Assembly: GCA_031287565.1 (NCBI GenBank) | Contig: JAITSS010000072.1 | Location: 36,205 to 100,204 of the forward strand | From: Desulfobulbaceae bacterium | GTDB taxonomy: Bacteria > Desulfobacterota > Desulfobulbia > Desulfobulbales > Desulfocapsaceae | DNA: 64,000 nucleotides | Direction of reading: 5' to 3' | In this document: in pieces, positions 1 through 9,401 of the stretch | How positions within the stretch are numbered: the stretch's first letter is position 1 | Layout of the letters: each line of letters opens with the position of its first letter | Notes under the pieces: model-generated | What the model saw: only the letters and a program-made list of their open reading frames with translations | What the model was told of the DNA's origin: nothing | Databases searched by the model: none | Made by a program: the position numbers and the translations under genes

Positions 1-1923
1 CTCGACGCCTACGCCCGTCGCGAGGCCGACGCGGCGCGCCTGAACGTCCTGTTCGCGCAACTGGAATTTCACAGCCTGACGACCGAAATCAAGGCCGAAA
101 CCCAACCTGTTAATACCGCTAAATTCGCCCTGGTGCGCAATGAATCGCAGCTTGCCGCCCTACTTCTCGCGCTGCAAGACGAAAAAATCTTCGCCATCGA
201 CACAGAAACCGACTCGCTGGAAGCGCGGACGGCGCGGCTGGTCGGCCTGTCATTGGCGGTGGCGGACGGGCGTTGTTGGTATATTCCCGTAGGGCACCGC
301 GCTGCGGACGGCTCGCTTTTACCTGACCAGATTGATAAGAATACAGCGCGTGAGGCATTGCGCCCGCTTCTGAGCGAAAACGATGCCTTGAAAATCGGCC
401 ACAATCTGAAATTCGATTACACGGTCTTGGCTTCAGCCTGGCACATAAAGCTTGCGCAGCCGCTCTTCGACACCATGATCGCCGCCCATCTTTTGGAAAT
501 CGGCGGACGGTCGCTGAAGCTCGACGATCTGACCGCCTCTTTGGGTTTTCGCCTGACAAGTTTCGCCGAAGTCACGCGCAACGATGGCCGCCCAGACGCC
601 TTTGTCCACACCAGCCTCGACGCCGCCCGCGATTACGCCTGCGAGGATGTCTTCGCGGCCTGGCGACTGTATCTCGATTATGCGCCGCAACTGGCCAATT
701 CGGGACTTGATCGCCTAATGCGCGACGTGGAAATGCCCCTTGTGCCAGTCTTGGCCGCTATGGAAATGCGTGGGATCCGTGTCGATGCCGCGCATCTGGC
801 GCTTTTAACCGGCGAATTTCACGGCAAACTGCGCCTGCTGCAAGAGGAAATCCACCGCTTGGCCGGGCGGGAAATCAATATCATGTCGCCGAAGCAGCTG
901 GGAGAAATCCTGTTTGAGGAATTAAAGCTGCCACACGGCAAAAAGACCAAAACCGGCTATTCAACCGATGTTTCGGTGTTGGAAAAGCTGGCCGTTTATC
1001 ACCCGTTGCCGGGCAAAATTCTGGAATACCGCACGGTGTCTAAACTCCTCGCCACCTATGTCGAAAAACTGGCCGATTCGCGCGACCCGAAAACCAGCCG
1101 CGTGCATACATCATTTAATCAGGCTGTAACCGCGACCGGGCGTTTATCGAGCACAAATCCTAACCTGCAAAATATACCTATTCGCAGTGAGGAAGGGAAC
1201 CGTATCCGCCGCGCCTTCGTGCCTGAACCCGGCATGATCTTCCTTGCCGCCGACTATTCGCAGATTGATTTGCGGGTTTTGGCGCACTACAGCAAAGACG
1301 CGGCCCTGTGCCGGGCCTTCGCCCAGGGTGAAGATATTCACAGTCGCACAGCGGTCGAAATTTTCGGGGTCGCGCCACTGATGGTTTCCGGCGATATGCG
1401 GCGGGTGGCGAAAAGCATCAATTTCGGTATCGTGTATGGGATGTCGAGCTTTGGCCTGGCTAATCAATTGAACATCGGGCGCAAGGAGGCGCAGAAATTC
1501 ATCGACCGGTATTTTCAGCATTATCAGGGGGTTGAACGCTTCATGCGGGAAATCGTCGAACAGGCGCGGCGCGACGGCTTCGCTACAACCCTGTTCGGAC
1601 GCAGACGCCGCCTACCTGACATCAATTCAAAGAATAAAAACGTCAGGGAATTCGCTGAGCGCACGGCCATCAACACGCCGATTCAGGGCACCGCCGCCGA
1701 AATCATTAAAGTGGCGATGATAAAAGTCGAGCACGAGCTGGCGGCGCGGGCGATTCCGGCGCGACTCTTGTTGCAGATCCACGATGAATTGGTTTTTGAG
1801 CTGGAAGAACGCCACCTTGCCGAAGCCCGCGCGGTGCTGCGACAAGTGATGGAAGAAGCCGTGCCGCTGGCCGTGCCGCTGGCTGTCCATATTGTCCAGG
1901 GCGATTCGTTAGCCAAGTCATGA
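1..1923 (+). CDS. polA: DNA polymerase I, 3' part (5' end outside window)
   Basis: Family A DNA polymerase for Okazaki-fragment maturation and repair. The frame is open from base 1, so the gene starts upstream of the window; 640 residues are visible. The 5'-nuclease domain is missing from view. The 3'-5' exonuclease motifs are intact: Exo I FAIDTETD, Exo II HNLKFDY, Exo III YACED, so proofreading is predicted to be active. The polymerase domain shows motif A (DYSQIDLRVLAHY), motif B (RRVAKSINFGIVYGM) and motif C (QIHDELVFE). A GTG at 133 could be mistaken for a start but is internal, since family-like sequence continues upstream of it. Convergent with ychF; a 6-bp hairpin without a T-run (about 1925-1939) lies between them. 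Confidence 0.97.
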   Translation, partial: LDAYARREADAARLNVLFAQLEFHSLTTEIKAETQPVNTAKFALVRNESQLAALLLALQDEKIFAIDTETDSLEARTARLVGLSLAVADGRCWYIPVGHRAADGSLLPDQIDKNTAREALRPLLSENDALKIGHNLKFDYTVLASAWHIKLAQPLFDTMIAAHLLEIGGRSLKLDDLTASLGFRLTSFAEVTRNDGRPDAFVHTSLDAARDYACEDVFAAWRLYLDYAPQLANSGLDRLMRDVEMPLVPVLAAMEMRGIRVDAAHLALLTGEFHGKLRLLQEEIHRLAGREINIMSPKQLGEILFEELKLPHGKKTKTGYSTDVSVLEKLAVYHPLPGKILEYRTVSKLLATYVEKLADSRDPKTSRVHTSFNQAVTATGRLSSTNPNLQNIPIRSEEGNRIRRAFVPEPGMIFLAADYSQIDLRVLAHYSKDAALCRAFAQGEDIHSRTAVEIFGVAPLMVSGDMRRVAKSINFGIVYGMSSFGLANQLNIGRKEAQKFIDRYFQHYQGVERFMREIVEQARRDGFATTLFGRRRRLPDINSKNKNVREFAERTAINTPIQGTAAEIIKVAMIKVEHELAARAIPARLLLQIHDELVFELEERHLAEARAVLRQVMEEAVPLAVPLAVHIVQGDSLAKS

Positions 1924-1946
1924 AGCGGCGTAGCGCCGCCAACGCC

Positions 1947-3044
1947 TTACACATTAAATCTGAAATGCATACAATCGCCGTCGGCGACGACATACTCCTT
2001 TCCCTCAACCCGCATCAGACCTTTTTCTTTGGCTTTGGCTTCGGTCTGGCAAGCGACATAATCGGCGTAGGCGATGACTTCGGCGCGGATAAATCCTTTC
2101 TCAAAATCGCTGTGAATTTTGCCCGCCGCGCCCGGCGCTTTGGTTGCCGCCGGAATCGTCCAGGCTTTGGTTTCTTTCTCGCCGACGGTGAAAAATGTCT
2201 GCAAGCCTAATAATTTGTATCCAGCTTTGATCAGTCGCGTCAAACCGGATTCGCTCATACCTAAAGAATTGAGAAATTCCTTCCGTTCCCTGGCGTCAAG
2301 TCCGCTGATTTCCTCTTCTATCGCCCCGGAAATCATCACCACCGCCGCGTTTTCGCCCTGAGCCGCCGCTTCGAGGCGTCGGACATACTCGTTGCCGGAA
2401 ATCGCGTCGTCTTCGTTGACATTCGCCACGTACAGAACCGGCTTCGTGGTCAAAAGACACAATTCTTTTATCAATTTTTCTTCAATTTCGTCATCGACCG
2501 CCATGTGTCGCGCCGGTTTTCCGGCATCGAGAAGGGCCAATAATTTTTCAAGAAAGGCGACCTGAATTTTCGCGGTTTTGTCGCCGGATTTGGTCATTGT
2601 TTGCGCCTTCTTCAGGCGCTTATCGACAGTTTCCATATCGGCCAGGATCAATTCCATGGTGATGACTTCCCGGTCGCGGTCCGGATCGATGCTGCCTTCG
2701 ACATGAATCACGTTGTCATCCTCAAAGCAGCGGATGACGTGGACAATGGCGTCCACCTGGCGGATGTGGCCAAGAAATTGGTTGCCCAAACCCTCGCCCT
2801 TGCTCGCGCCCTTAACCAGTCCGGCAATATCGACAAACTCCATCTGTGTGTTGACTTTTTTCTTGGTTTTCACCAAATCGGCAAGAATATCGAGACGTTC
2901 GTCTGGCACTTCGACGATACCGACATTGGGTTCGATGGTGCAGAACGGATAATTTTCCGCGCCGACGCCGGCGGCGGTGAGAGCATTAAAAATCGTCGAT
3001 TTGCCAACATTGGGCAGGCCGACGATGCCACAACGAAAACCCAT
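1947..3044 (-). CDS. ychF: Ribosome-binding ATPase YchF (OLA1 family)
   Basis: Obg-related ATPase/GTPase that binds ribosomes and is implicated in stress responses. The G1 P-loop GLPNVGKST sits at the N-terminus, followed by a coiled-coil segment (about residues 130-200) and a C-terminal TGS-like region ending HFRFNV. At 365 aa the length matches the family (E. coli 363). An upstream extension of the frame to 3122 exists, but the start at 3044 has a GAGGAAATC ribosome-binding site and gives the canonical MGFRCGIVGLP N-terminus. Transcribed divergently from ileS across about 330 bp. Confidence 0.96.
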   Translation of the reverse strand: MGFRCGIVGLPNVGKSTIFNALTAAGVGAENYPFCTIEPNVGIVEVPDERLDILADLVKTKKKVNTQMEFVDIAGLVKGASKGEGLGNQFLGHIRQVDAIVHVIRCFEDDNVIHVEGSIDPDRDREVITMELILADMETVDKRLKKAQTMTKSGDKTAKIQVAFLEKLLALLDAGKPARHMAVDDEIEEKLIKELCLLTTKPVLYVANVNEDDAISGNEYVRRLEAAAQGENAAVVMISGAIEEEISGLDARERKEFLNSLGMSESGLTRLIKAGYKLLGLQTFFTVGEKETKAWTIPAATKAPGAAGKIHSDFEKGFIRAEVIAYADYVACQTEAKAKEKGLMRVEGKEYVVADGDCMHFRFNV

Positions 3045-3371
3045 GATTTCCTCGTATTTTATGCACGATGGTAGGGCGCCGACCTGAAACGCCAGCGCGA
3101 CAGCACAACGAAAGCTCGGCAAACTACCATATCCGCCAGTAAAAGAAAAATGGCTTCACCGTTAAACTCCATCAATTAGTTTATCAGAGACATCGAAAGC
3201 CCGGCGTTTCCTGGATTTTCAAGAAAAAACTTCCCAATTTCCAGGTCAATTGCTATCTTGGCCAGTTTCATCAGTCGTCGAAAACACCGCTTCCCAACAG
3301 CCAATTTCAGCGACGTGTTCACCCGCTTTCGTCAATCTGTCCGCAACGCCTATCGTAAAGGAGCAATACCA
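3045..3371. other. Divergent intergenic region ychF/ileS
   Basis: About 330 bases without a gene, holding the promoters for both divergent genes. The ileS ribosome-binding site (AAAGGAG) lies near 3356-3362. I see no clear sigma-70 -35/-10 pair, no T-box-like element and no repeat copy. The ileS frame could extend to a start at 3258, but that stretch has no family-like sequence. Confidence 0.5.
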
Positions 3372-6191
3372 ATGGATTACCGGGCGACCTTAAATCTGCC
3401 GCGAACCACCTTCGCCATGAAGGCCAATTTGGTTCAGAACGAACCAAAAATGTTGAAAAAGTGGGAACAGGAAGACCTTTATGGCCGGATTCAGCGCGCC
3501 GCCGCCGATAAACCGCTGTTCGCGCTGCACGATGGCCCGCCCTACGCCAATGGCAATATTCATCTCGGCACCGCCTTCAATAAAATCTTAAAAGACATCA
3601 TCATGCGCTCGCGGCGACTGGCCGGTTTCAACGCCCCATACGTGCCAGGCTGGGATTGCCACGGTCTGCCGATTGAACATAATGTCGATAAGGAATTAGG
3701 CGCGAAGAAAAACGCCATTCCTAAAATATCAAAACGCGCCGCCTGCCGCAAGTATGCTGAAAAATTCATCAAAATTCAAAAAGAAGAATTTCGGCGGCTG
3801 GGCATTCTTGGTGATTGGGATCATCCGTATTTAAGTATGTCGTTTGAGTACGAGGCGACAATCGCTCGCGAATTCAATCGTTTCCTCTTCTCCGGGGCGG
3901 TCACGCGCAATAAAAAGCCGGTGTATTGGTGCTCAACCTGCGTCACGGCCCTGGCCGAAGCGGAAGTTGAGTATGCGCCGCACACCTCGCTCGCGCTCTC
4001 TGTCAAATTTCCACTGGCCGACGACGCCTTAGCCGCCCTGCCCGCCGCCGCCCGCCGCGAACATGGCAAAACTTCGGTCATTATCTGGACAACCACGCCG
4101 TGGACGCTGCCAGCCAATTTAGCTATCGCTTTTCATGCCGATTATGCCTATGCGGCGGTCGCGGTAGGCGACGAAATCTGGATTATGGCTAAAGAACTCG
4201 TTAATTCGGTCATGCGGGAAGCAAAAGTAGACGCATACCAAATCGTCGCCGAATTTTCCGCCCGCGTTCTCGAAAATCGCCACTGCCGCCACCCGTTCAT
4301 CGAGCGAGATTCGCTTTTGGTTCTGGCTGATTACGTGACGCTCGACGCCGGTACCGGTTGCGTGCACACCGCGCCGGGTCATGGCGCCGACGACTACCAG
4401 ACCGGTCTGCGCTATGGCCTCGACGCCCTGTCGCCGGTTGACGACCTCGGCTTTTTCACCGCCGAAGCCGGAAAATACCAGGGAAAACACGTGCCGGAGG
4501 TCAATCAGGAAATCGCCCGCGATCTGGAAAACGCCGGTTTTCTCGTACATCGGCATCAGATCGAACACAGTTATCCACATTGTTGGCGCTGCAAAAAACC
4601 GGTCATCTACCGGGCGACGCCGCAGTGGTTCATCTCCATGGAAAAAAATGACCTGCGCGGCAAGGCGCTGGCCGAAATCGAGCGCGTCGCCTGGACGCCA
4701 GCCTGGGGGATGCGGCGGATTTATGCGATGATCGAAAATCGGCCGGATTGGTGCCTGAGCCGTCAACGAAGCTGGGGCGTGCCGATTACGGTTATAACAT
4801 GCAAGGCTTGTGGCGAAATTATTAAGGAAGACGCGGTGGTCGAACGAATCGACCAGTTGTTCAAAGCCGAAGGCGCCGATGCCTGGTTTCAGCACGAGGT
4901 CGCGGACTTTTTAGGCGAAAATTACCAATGCCCCACATGCGGCGGCGGCGAATTCAAAAAAGAAGAAGACATTTTAGATGTCTGGTTCGATTCCGGGGTC
5001 AGCCACGCGGCGGTTTTGGAAAAACGGCCCGAATTGCGCTCGCCCGCCGATCTCTACCTTGAAGGCAGCGACCAGCATCGCGGTTGGTTCCACAGCTCGC
5101 TTTTGACTTCGGTCGGCACCCGTGGCCGCGCTCCATATAAAGGCGTTCTAACGCATGGTTACGTGGTCGATGGCCAGGGTCGCAAGATGTCGAAATCGGT
5201 CGGCAACGTCATCGCGCCAGGCGAGGTGATCGCCAAATATGGCGCGGAAATTCTGCGTTTGTGGGTGGCCAGCGAAGATTATCGCGACGATGTTAAAGTG
5301 TCGGACGAAATTCTACGCCAGATTTCCGATTCATACCGAAAAATCAGAAATACCATCCGCTATCTGCTCAGCAACCTGGCTGACTTTAACCCCGACGAAA
5401 AATTGCCGTTCGCCGATCTGGCCGAACTCGACCAGTGGGCGGTCAGCCGCTTTGAAGAACTGCGCAAAAGAGTGGTCGAAGATTATGACCGCTACGAATT
5501 TCACGGCATCCATCAGGCGATCAACTATTTCTGCGGCGCGACGATGAGCGCCCTGTATTTGGACATAATAAAAGACAGGCTTTATGCCGAGGGCGCGCAT
5601 TCCACCCTCCGCCGCTCGGCGCAAACCGCCCTTTTCACCATCGCCGACGGACTGTTGCGGCTGCTCAGCCCGATTTTGCCCTTCACCGCCAGCGAAGCCT
5701 GGGACAGTTTGTACGACCGCTGCGCTGACTCGGCCTGCGAGGGCGGCATTTTCTTCGCGAGTTTTCCGGAAGCCGCGCCGACCCTTGACGACCGGCGCGA
5801 AGAACGCTTCAGAAAACTGTTGCGAATACGCGGCGAAATCACCAAAGCCTTGGAAATCGCCCGCCGCGACAAAATAATCGGCCATCCGCTGGAGGCCCAG
5901 GTCGATATGCGGGCGACCGGCGAAATGGCGGCATTCATAAGCGAGGAAAGCGAGACGCTGCGCCAGTTGGCCATTGTCTCCGAATTGCGATTGGTCGGTA
6001 CACTTCCGGAAGGTCAGGTTTTTATCAGCGACGAAATCCCGGAACTAGCCGTCACCGTGCGTTCGGCCCATGGCGAAAAATGCGAGCGCTGTTGGACGCG
6101 CAGTGAATCGGTTGGCCAGGATAGCGCCCATCCGACACTATGCGCTCGTTGCCGGGCGGTTTTGGCTTCCGGGGATGCGCCAACGCTTTGA
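3372..6191 (+). CDS. ileS: Isoleucyl-tRNA synthetase
   Basis: Class I aminoacyl-tRNA synthetase charging tRNA-Ile, with an editing (CP1) domain. It is 939 aa, like the E. coli enzyme (938). The HIGH-type motif is NIHLGTA (about residues 62-68). The KMSKS motif starts near residue 605, within GRKMSKSVGN. The C-terminal zinc-binding region carries two CxxC pairs (CERCW...CARC). The start at 3372 has AAAGGAG upstream and yields MDYRATLNLP, the usual bacterial N-terminus. Followed by lspA, the common order ileS-lspA in Gram-negatives. Confidence 0.97.
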   Translation: MDYRATLNLPRTTFAMKANLVQNEPKMLKKWEQEDLYGRIQRAAADKPLFALHDGPPYANGNIHLGTAFNKILKDIIMRSRRLAGFNAPYVPGWDCHGLPIEHNVDKELGAKKNAIPKISKRAACRKYAEKFIKIQKEEFRRLGILGDWDHPYLSMSFEYEATIAREFNRFLFSGAVTRNKKPVYWCSTCVTALAEAEVEYAPHTSLALSVKFPLADDALAALPAAARREHGKTSVIIWTTTPWTLPANLAIAFHADYAYAAVAVGDEIWIMAKELVNSVMREAKVDAYQIVAEFSARVLENRHCRHPFIERDSLLVLADYVTLDAGTGCVHTAPGHGADDYQTGLRYGLDALSPVDDLGFFTAEAGKYQGKHVPEVNQEIARDLENAGFLVHRHQIEHSYPHCWRCKKPVIYRATPQWFISMEKNDLRGKALAEIERVAWTPAWGMRRIYAMIENRPDWCLSRQRSWGVPITVITCKACGEIIKEDAVVERIDQLFKAEGADAWFQHEVADFLGENYQCPTCGGGEFKKEEDILDVWFDSGVSHAAVLEKRPELRSPADLYLEGSDQHRGWFHSSLLTSVGTRGRAPYKGVLTHGYVVDGQGRKMSKSVGNVIAPGEVIAKYGAEILRLWVASEDYRDDVKVSDEILRQISDSYRKIRNTIRYLLSNLADFNPDEKLPFADLAELDQWAVSRFEELRKRVVEDYDRYEFHGIHQAINYFCGATMSALYLDIIKDRLYAEGAHSTLRRSAQTALFTIADGLLRLLSPILPFTASEAWDSLYDRCADSACEGGIFFASFPEAAPTLDDRREERFRKLLRIRGEITKALEIARRDKIIGHPLEAQVDMRATGEMAAFISEESETLRQLAIVSELRLVGTLPEGQVFISDEIPELAVTVRSAHGEKCERCWTRSESVGQDSAHPTLCARCRAVLASGDAPTL

Positions 6192-6308
6192 ACAGTGATT
6201 ATTGATGACGGCATTCACTCGCTCTCCAGGAAATGTCGAACTCAGCGAAACGCTCATCGCGGCAATCAAACCGCCGCAAAGGCCATAGTCGAATAAAATA
6301 AGGATAAT

Positions 6309-6794
6309 ATGCTGTATTTCCTCACCATTCTCTGCATCGTCGCCGCCGACCAAGCCAGTAAGACGCTGGTCATGCGCTCATTTTCCCTTTACGAATCGCG
6401 ACCGATAATCGACGGCCTGTTCAACCTGGTTTACGTCACCAATACCGGCGCGGCTTTTAGTTTTTTGTCCGACGCCGGGACCTGGGGGCATTGGTTTTTC
6501 GTCGGCGTCGCGCTGTTGGCCGTCGTCGGCTTTACCTGGGGCTGGTGGGTCTGGGCGCGAACAAATCGGCTTTTAACCGTCGCCATGGCCTTGATTGTCG
6601 GCGGCGCGATCGGCAATCTCATCGACCGCCTGCGTTTCGGCGCGGTGGTCGATTTTCTCGATGTGTTGCTCGGCTCATACCATTGGCCAGCTTTTAACGT
6701 CGCCGATTCCTGCATCTGCGTCGGCGCTGGTTTGTATATTGTGGCGGCTATGTTGGTTGACCGCCAGGAAAAGAACGAAGGGGGAAAAGCATGA
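6309..6794 (+). CDS. lspA: Lipoprotein signal peptidase (signal peptidase II)
   Basis: Inner-membrane aspartyl protease that removes the signal peptide from diacylglyceryl-modified prolipoproteins. It has 161 aa and four predicted membrane helices. The conserved blocks are present: NTGAAFSFL, GNLIDRLRFGAVVDFLD and FNVADS; the two catalytic aspartates are the D of VVDFLD and the D of VADS. The ribosome-binding site is AAGGATA just before the ATG. The stop codon overlaps the fabD start by 4 bases (ATGA), implying translational coupling. Confidence 0.96.
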   Translation: MLYFLTILCIVAADQASKTLVMRSFSLYESRPIIDGLFNLVYVTNTGAAFSFLSDAGTWGHWFFVGVALLAVVGFTWGWWVWARTNRLLTVAMALIVGGAIGNLIDRLRFGAVVDFLDVLLGSYHWPAFNVADSCICVGAGLYIVAAMLVDRQEKNEGGKA

Positions 6795-7732
6795 AAATCG
6801 CGGTGATGTTTCCCGGACAAGGCTCGCAATATCTGGGGATGGGTATGGCCTTTGCCCAGGAAGACGCGGCCTGCGCCGATTTATTGCGTCAAGCCGAGGA
6901 AATCAGCGGTCAGCCGATTGGCCAATTGATTGCCGACGGTCCGTTGGAAAAATTGACGGAAAACGCGGTCTTGCAACCGGCGATCACCGCAGTGAACCTG
7001 ATGTGCTGGCAGATGATGAAACGGCTTCCCGCCGCGTCCGCCATCCATGCCTTGGCCGGACACAGTTTAGGCGAATATTCGGCGCTGGCCGCCTGCGGCG
7101 TTCTTTTGGCGGAGGACGCCTTAAAACTGGTGGCAAAACGCGGCCAACTGATGGAGCGGGAAGGGAGCAAAAATCCCGGTGGAATGCGGGCGATTTTAGG
7201 TCTTTCTATCGGCCAGGTCGAAGAAATCGTCACGGCTCGTCGCGGCGCGGGCCTGGTTTGTGTCGCCAACCACAACACGGCGGAACAGATTGTCATCTCC
7301 GGCGCGACGCCCGCCCTTGACGCCGTCACCGAGGCCGTCGGCAAAGCGGGCGGCAAAGTCATCCCCTTAAACGTCAGTTGCGCCAACCACAGCCCGCTTT
7401 TGGCTGGGGCAGTCGCCGAGTTTGGCGCATTTCTGGCTGACATCCCTTTTCAGGCGCCGCGAATTCCGGTGTATCTGAATGTCAGCGCCGCTCCGGAACG
7501 CGATCCGGAACGAATCCGCGCCCTGATGGCCCAACAGATTATTTCGCCGGTGCGTTGGTATGAAAGCGTGCAGGCCATGCTGGCCGAAGGTGTTGACACC
7601 TTCATCGAAGCGGGGCCGAAAACCGTGCTCAAAGGGATGGTGAAAAAAATTATCCCGAAAGGGAGCAAGATAGCGCTGATCCAATTCGACAGCCCGGAAA
7701 CACTGGCTTCCTGCCAGAACATCAACGGCTAA
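6791..7732 (+). CDS. fabD: Malonyl-CoA:ACP transacylase
   Basis: Transfers malonyl from CoA to acyl carrier protein for type II fatty acid synthesis. Conserved motifs: GQGSQ at residues 9-13, the nucleophile elbow GHSLG with Ser92 (same number as in E. coli FabD), and the catalytic His in NHSPLL. The 313-aa length is typical. It overlaps lspA by 4 bases. FabD is more often next to fabH/fabG/acpP, so its placement behind lspA without other fab genes is slightly unusual. Confidence 0.96.
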   Translation: MKIAVMFPGQGSQYLGMGMAFAQEDAACADLLRQAEEISGQPIGQLIADGPLEKLTENAVLQPAITAVNLMCWQMMKRLPAASAIHALAGHSLGEYSALAACGVLLAEDALKLVAKRGQLMEREGSKNPGGMRAILGLSIGQVEEIVTARRGAGLVCVANHNTAEQIVISGATPALDAVTEAVGKAGGKVIPLNVSCANHSPLLAGAVAEFGAFLADIPFQAPRIPVYLNVSAAPERDPERIRALMAQQIISPVRWYESVQAMLAEGVDTFIEAGPKTVLKGMVKKIIPKGSKIALIQFDSPETLASCQNING

Positions 7733-7750
7733 AAACTTGAATTTCCCGGA

Positions 7751-7812
7751 ATTTTTGCGCTATCCTTTCCTAAACTGGCGTCGTCCACAAACCAGCGTCG
7801 TAGCGCAAAAAT
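7751..7812 (+). promoter_or_regulatory. Inverted repeat in the leader of the V4R gene
   Basis: A perfect 12-base inverted repeat (arms 7751-7762 ATTTTTGCGCTA and 7801-7812) encloses 38 bases that contain two similar GCGTCG segments. It begins 18 bases after the fabD stop and ends about 44 bases before the V4R start. It has no T-run, so it looks more like a structured leader or an operator than a simple terminator. The AAGGAGGGAGAG ribosome-binding site for the next gene follows at about 7842-7853. Confidence 0.45.
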
Positions 7813-7855
7813 ACATTCTGATCGACGCAAACAACGCGACCAAGGAGGGAGAGAC

Positions 7856-8377
7856 ATGGCGAGCAGGCAATACGAATTTTCCTGGGATTTTATCGGCGAT
7901 ATCGAAGAGGGACGCCCAAATCTCGGCAACTACACCCGCATCGAAGTATACCGTTTGTTTCAGTACACCCTGCGGGATATTCTCGAAGACCGTTATGGCA
8001 CGGAAGAAGCCGACCATATTCTCTACGATGCCGGATTCAAGGCCGGTGTGGAATTCTGTCGGCAGATCATTAAAGAGAAGCCGAATTTGGGAGCCTTTGT
8101 CGAAATCGTCAAAGAGAAACTCCTTGAATTCAAGATCGGCATCCTGCGCGTTGAGCAAGCCGATATGGACAAGCTCACCTTCCTTCTCACCGTCGCCGAG
8201 GATCTGGACTGCTCTGGCCTGCCGGACATGGGCCACGCGGTGTGCACCTATGACGAGGGTTTTATCGCCGGTATTTTCTATCACCAAAGCGGTAAAATTT
8301 TTGAAGTCAAAGAAATTGACTGTTGGTGTACCGGGGATCGCACCTGCCGGTTTCAAGTGAGCCAGAAAGCGCCCTGA
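7856..8377 (+). CDS. V4R (4-vinyl reductase) domain sensor protein
   Basis: 173-aa soluble protein built almost entirely of a V4R domain, a small-molecule-binding fold of the 4VR superfamily also used as a sensor module. The C-terminus carries the hallmark cysteines in CWCTGDRTCRF, with a further Cys in HAVCTYDEGF, consistent with a metal or ligand site. The start follows a strong AAGGAGGG site. The gene lies 40 bases before a diguanylate cyclase on the same strand, so I infer that the V4R protein senses a ligand and controls that cyclase. The ligand cannot be told from sequence. Confidence 0.85.
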   Translation: MASRQYEFSWDFIGDIEEGRPNLGNYTRIEVYRLFQYTLRDILEDRYGTEEADHILYDAGFKAGVEFCRQIIKEKPNLGAFVEIVKEKLLEFKIGILRVEQADMDKLTFLLTVAEDLDCSGLPDMGHAVCTYDEGFIAGIFYHQSGKIFEVKEIDCWCTGDRTCRFQVSQKAP

Positions 8378-8417
8378 ACAAGAAAAGCGTTCAAACCGCC
8401 GCCAGCGGAGAATAGAC

Positions 8418-9371
8418 ATGCCATCGGTTCCGGAAACGCCCGTCCCGCCAGCCATGATAGCCACGACTGGCGGGACGGAACTGGCCCAACAGATCGTCGA
8501 TTATTTATTGCAGATACTTGGTTCACCAAGACACAAGGACGAGACGATACCGGAACAGTTGCGCGCCGTTAAAAATATTGAACAGCTCTCCGCCCTGGCC
8601 TGGTCAATACGCAAAATATCGCTCGCGCTCGCCAACGGCGATCTGGAATACACCACCCACGAAAGGGGCGTCGTCATCGGTGGACTCAAGGCCCTGCAAT
8701 CAAATCTCAGGCATCTGACCTGGCAGGCCAAACAGATCGCCGTCGGCGATTACAGCCATAGAGTGGATTTTATCGGCGAGTTTTCCGAATCCTTCAACAT
8801 CATGACCGAGCAGCTCGCCAACCGCATCACCACTCTGGCCAACACCAGCGAAAAATACCGGAACCAATCCTTCAGAGACCATTTGACGGGCATTTACAAT
8901 CGCGTCGCCTTCATGCACTACGCCCAAACGACGCTGGGCCGACTCCGCGAGGAGAACAGCCTATCGACGCTGATCATCACAGACATCGACAAATTCAAAC
9001 ATGTCAACGATCACTATGGCCACCTGTGCGGCGACGAGGTTTTGCGCGCCTTCACCAAATGCCTGCTGGTCGGCATCCGCCCTTCCGATCTCATATGCCG
9101 CTACGGCGGTGAAGAATTTCTCATCTTGCTGCCAGATATTCCCTTGGCAAGCGGTCGCGCCGTCGCCGAGCGTCTGCGTCTCAATGTGGCCGATCTGCGC
9201 ATTTCCCATGGCGGCCAACAACTGACCATCACCGCCAGTTTTGGCCTCACTGAAATCAGCGGCGCTCCCGACAAGTCTTCCTTTAACGATTTTATAACTA
9301 ACATCATCAGCCGAGCCGACGTCAATCTCTACAAGGCGAAAGAAGCCGGGCGCAACCGAGTCGTTGGATAA
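8418..9371 (+). CDS. Diguanylate cyclase (GGDEF), soluble
   Basis: Predicted to make c-di-GMP from two GTP. The 317-aa protein has no membrane segment. Residues about 70-140 look like a HAMP-type linker (GDLEYTTHERGVVIGG..., then GDYSHRVDFIGEFSESFNIM), followed by a GGDEF domain starting at FRDHLTGIYNR. The active site is RYGGEEF; an RxxD allosteric I-site (RPSD) sits five residues before GGEEF, so product inhibition is predicted. Metal-binding DIDKFKHVND is intact. It is immediately downstream of the V4R gene, its probable sensory partner. Confidence 0.93.
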   Translation: MPSVPETPVPPAMIATTGGTELAQQIVDYLLQILGSPRHKDETIPEQLRAVKNIEQLSALAWSIRKISLALANGDLEYTTHERGVVIGGLKALQSNLRHLTWQAKQIAVGDYSHRVDFIGEFSESFNIMTEQLANRITTLANTSEKYRNQSFRDHLTGIYNRVAFMHYAQTTLGRLREENSLSTLIITDIDKFKHVNDHYGHLCGDEVLRAFTKCLLVGIRPSDLICRYGGEEFLILLPDIPLASGRAVAERLRLNVADLRISHGGQQLTITASFGLTEISGAPDKSSFNDFITNIISRADVNLYKAKEAGRNRVVG

Positions 9372-9401
9372 CAAACCCGGTCCAGTCATTTTGCATCCCC
9401 C

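Noticed and set aside
1925..1939. Terminator between polA and ychF
   Set aside because: The GCGGCG/CGCCGC hairpin has only 6 bp and no T-run on either strand.
3258..3371. Longer ileS start
   Set aside because: The extra 38 residues are not family-like and the ATG at 3372 has the AAAGGAG site.
4119..4895. 258-codon minus-strand ORF inside ileS
   Set aside because: Antisense to the conserved synthetase; no motifs.
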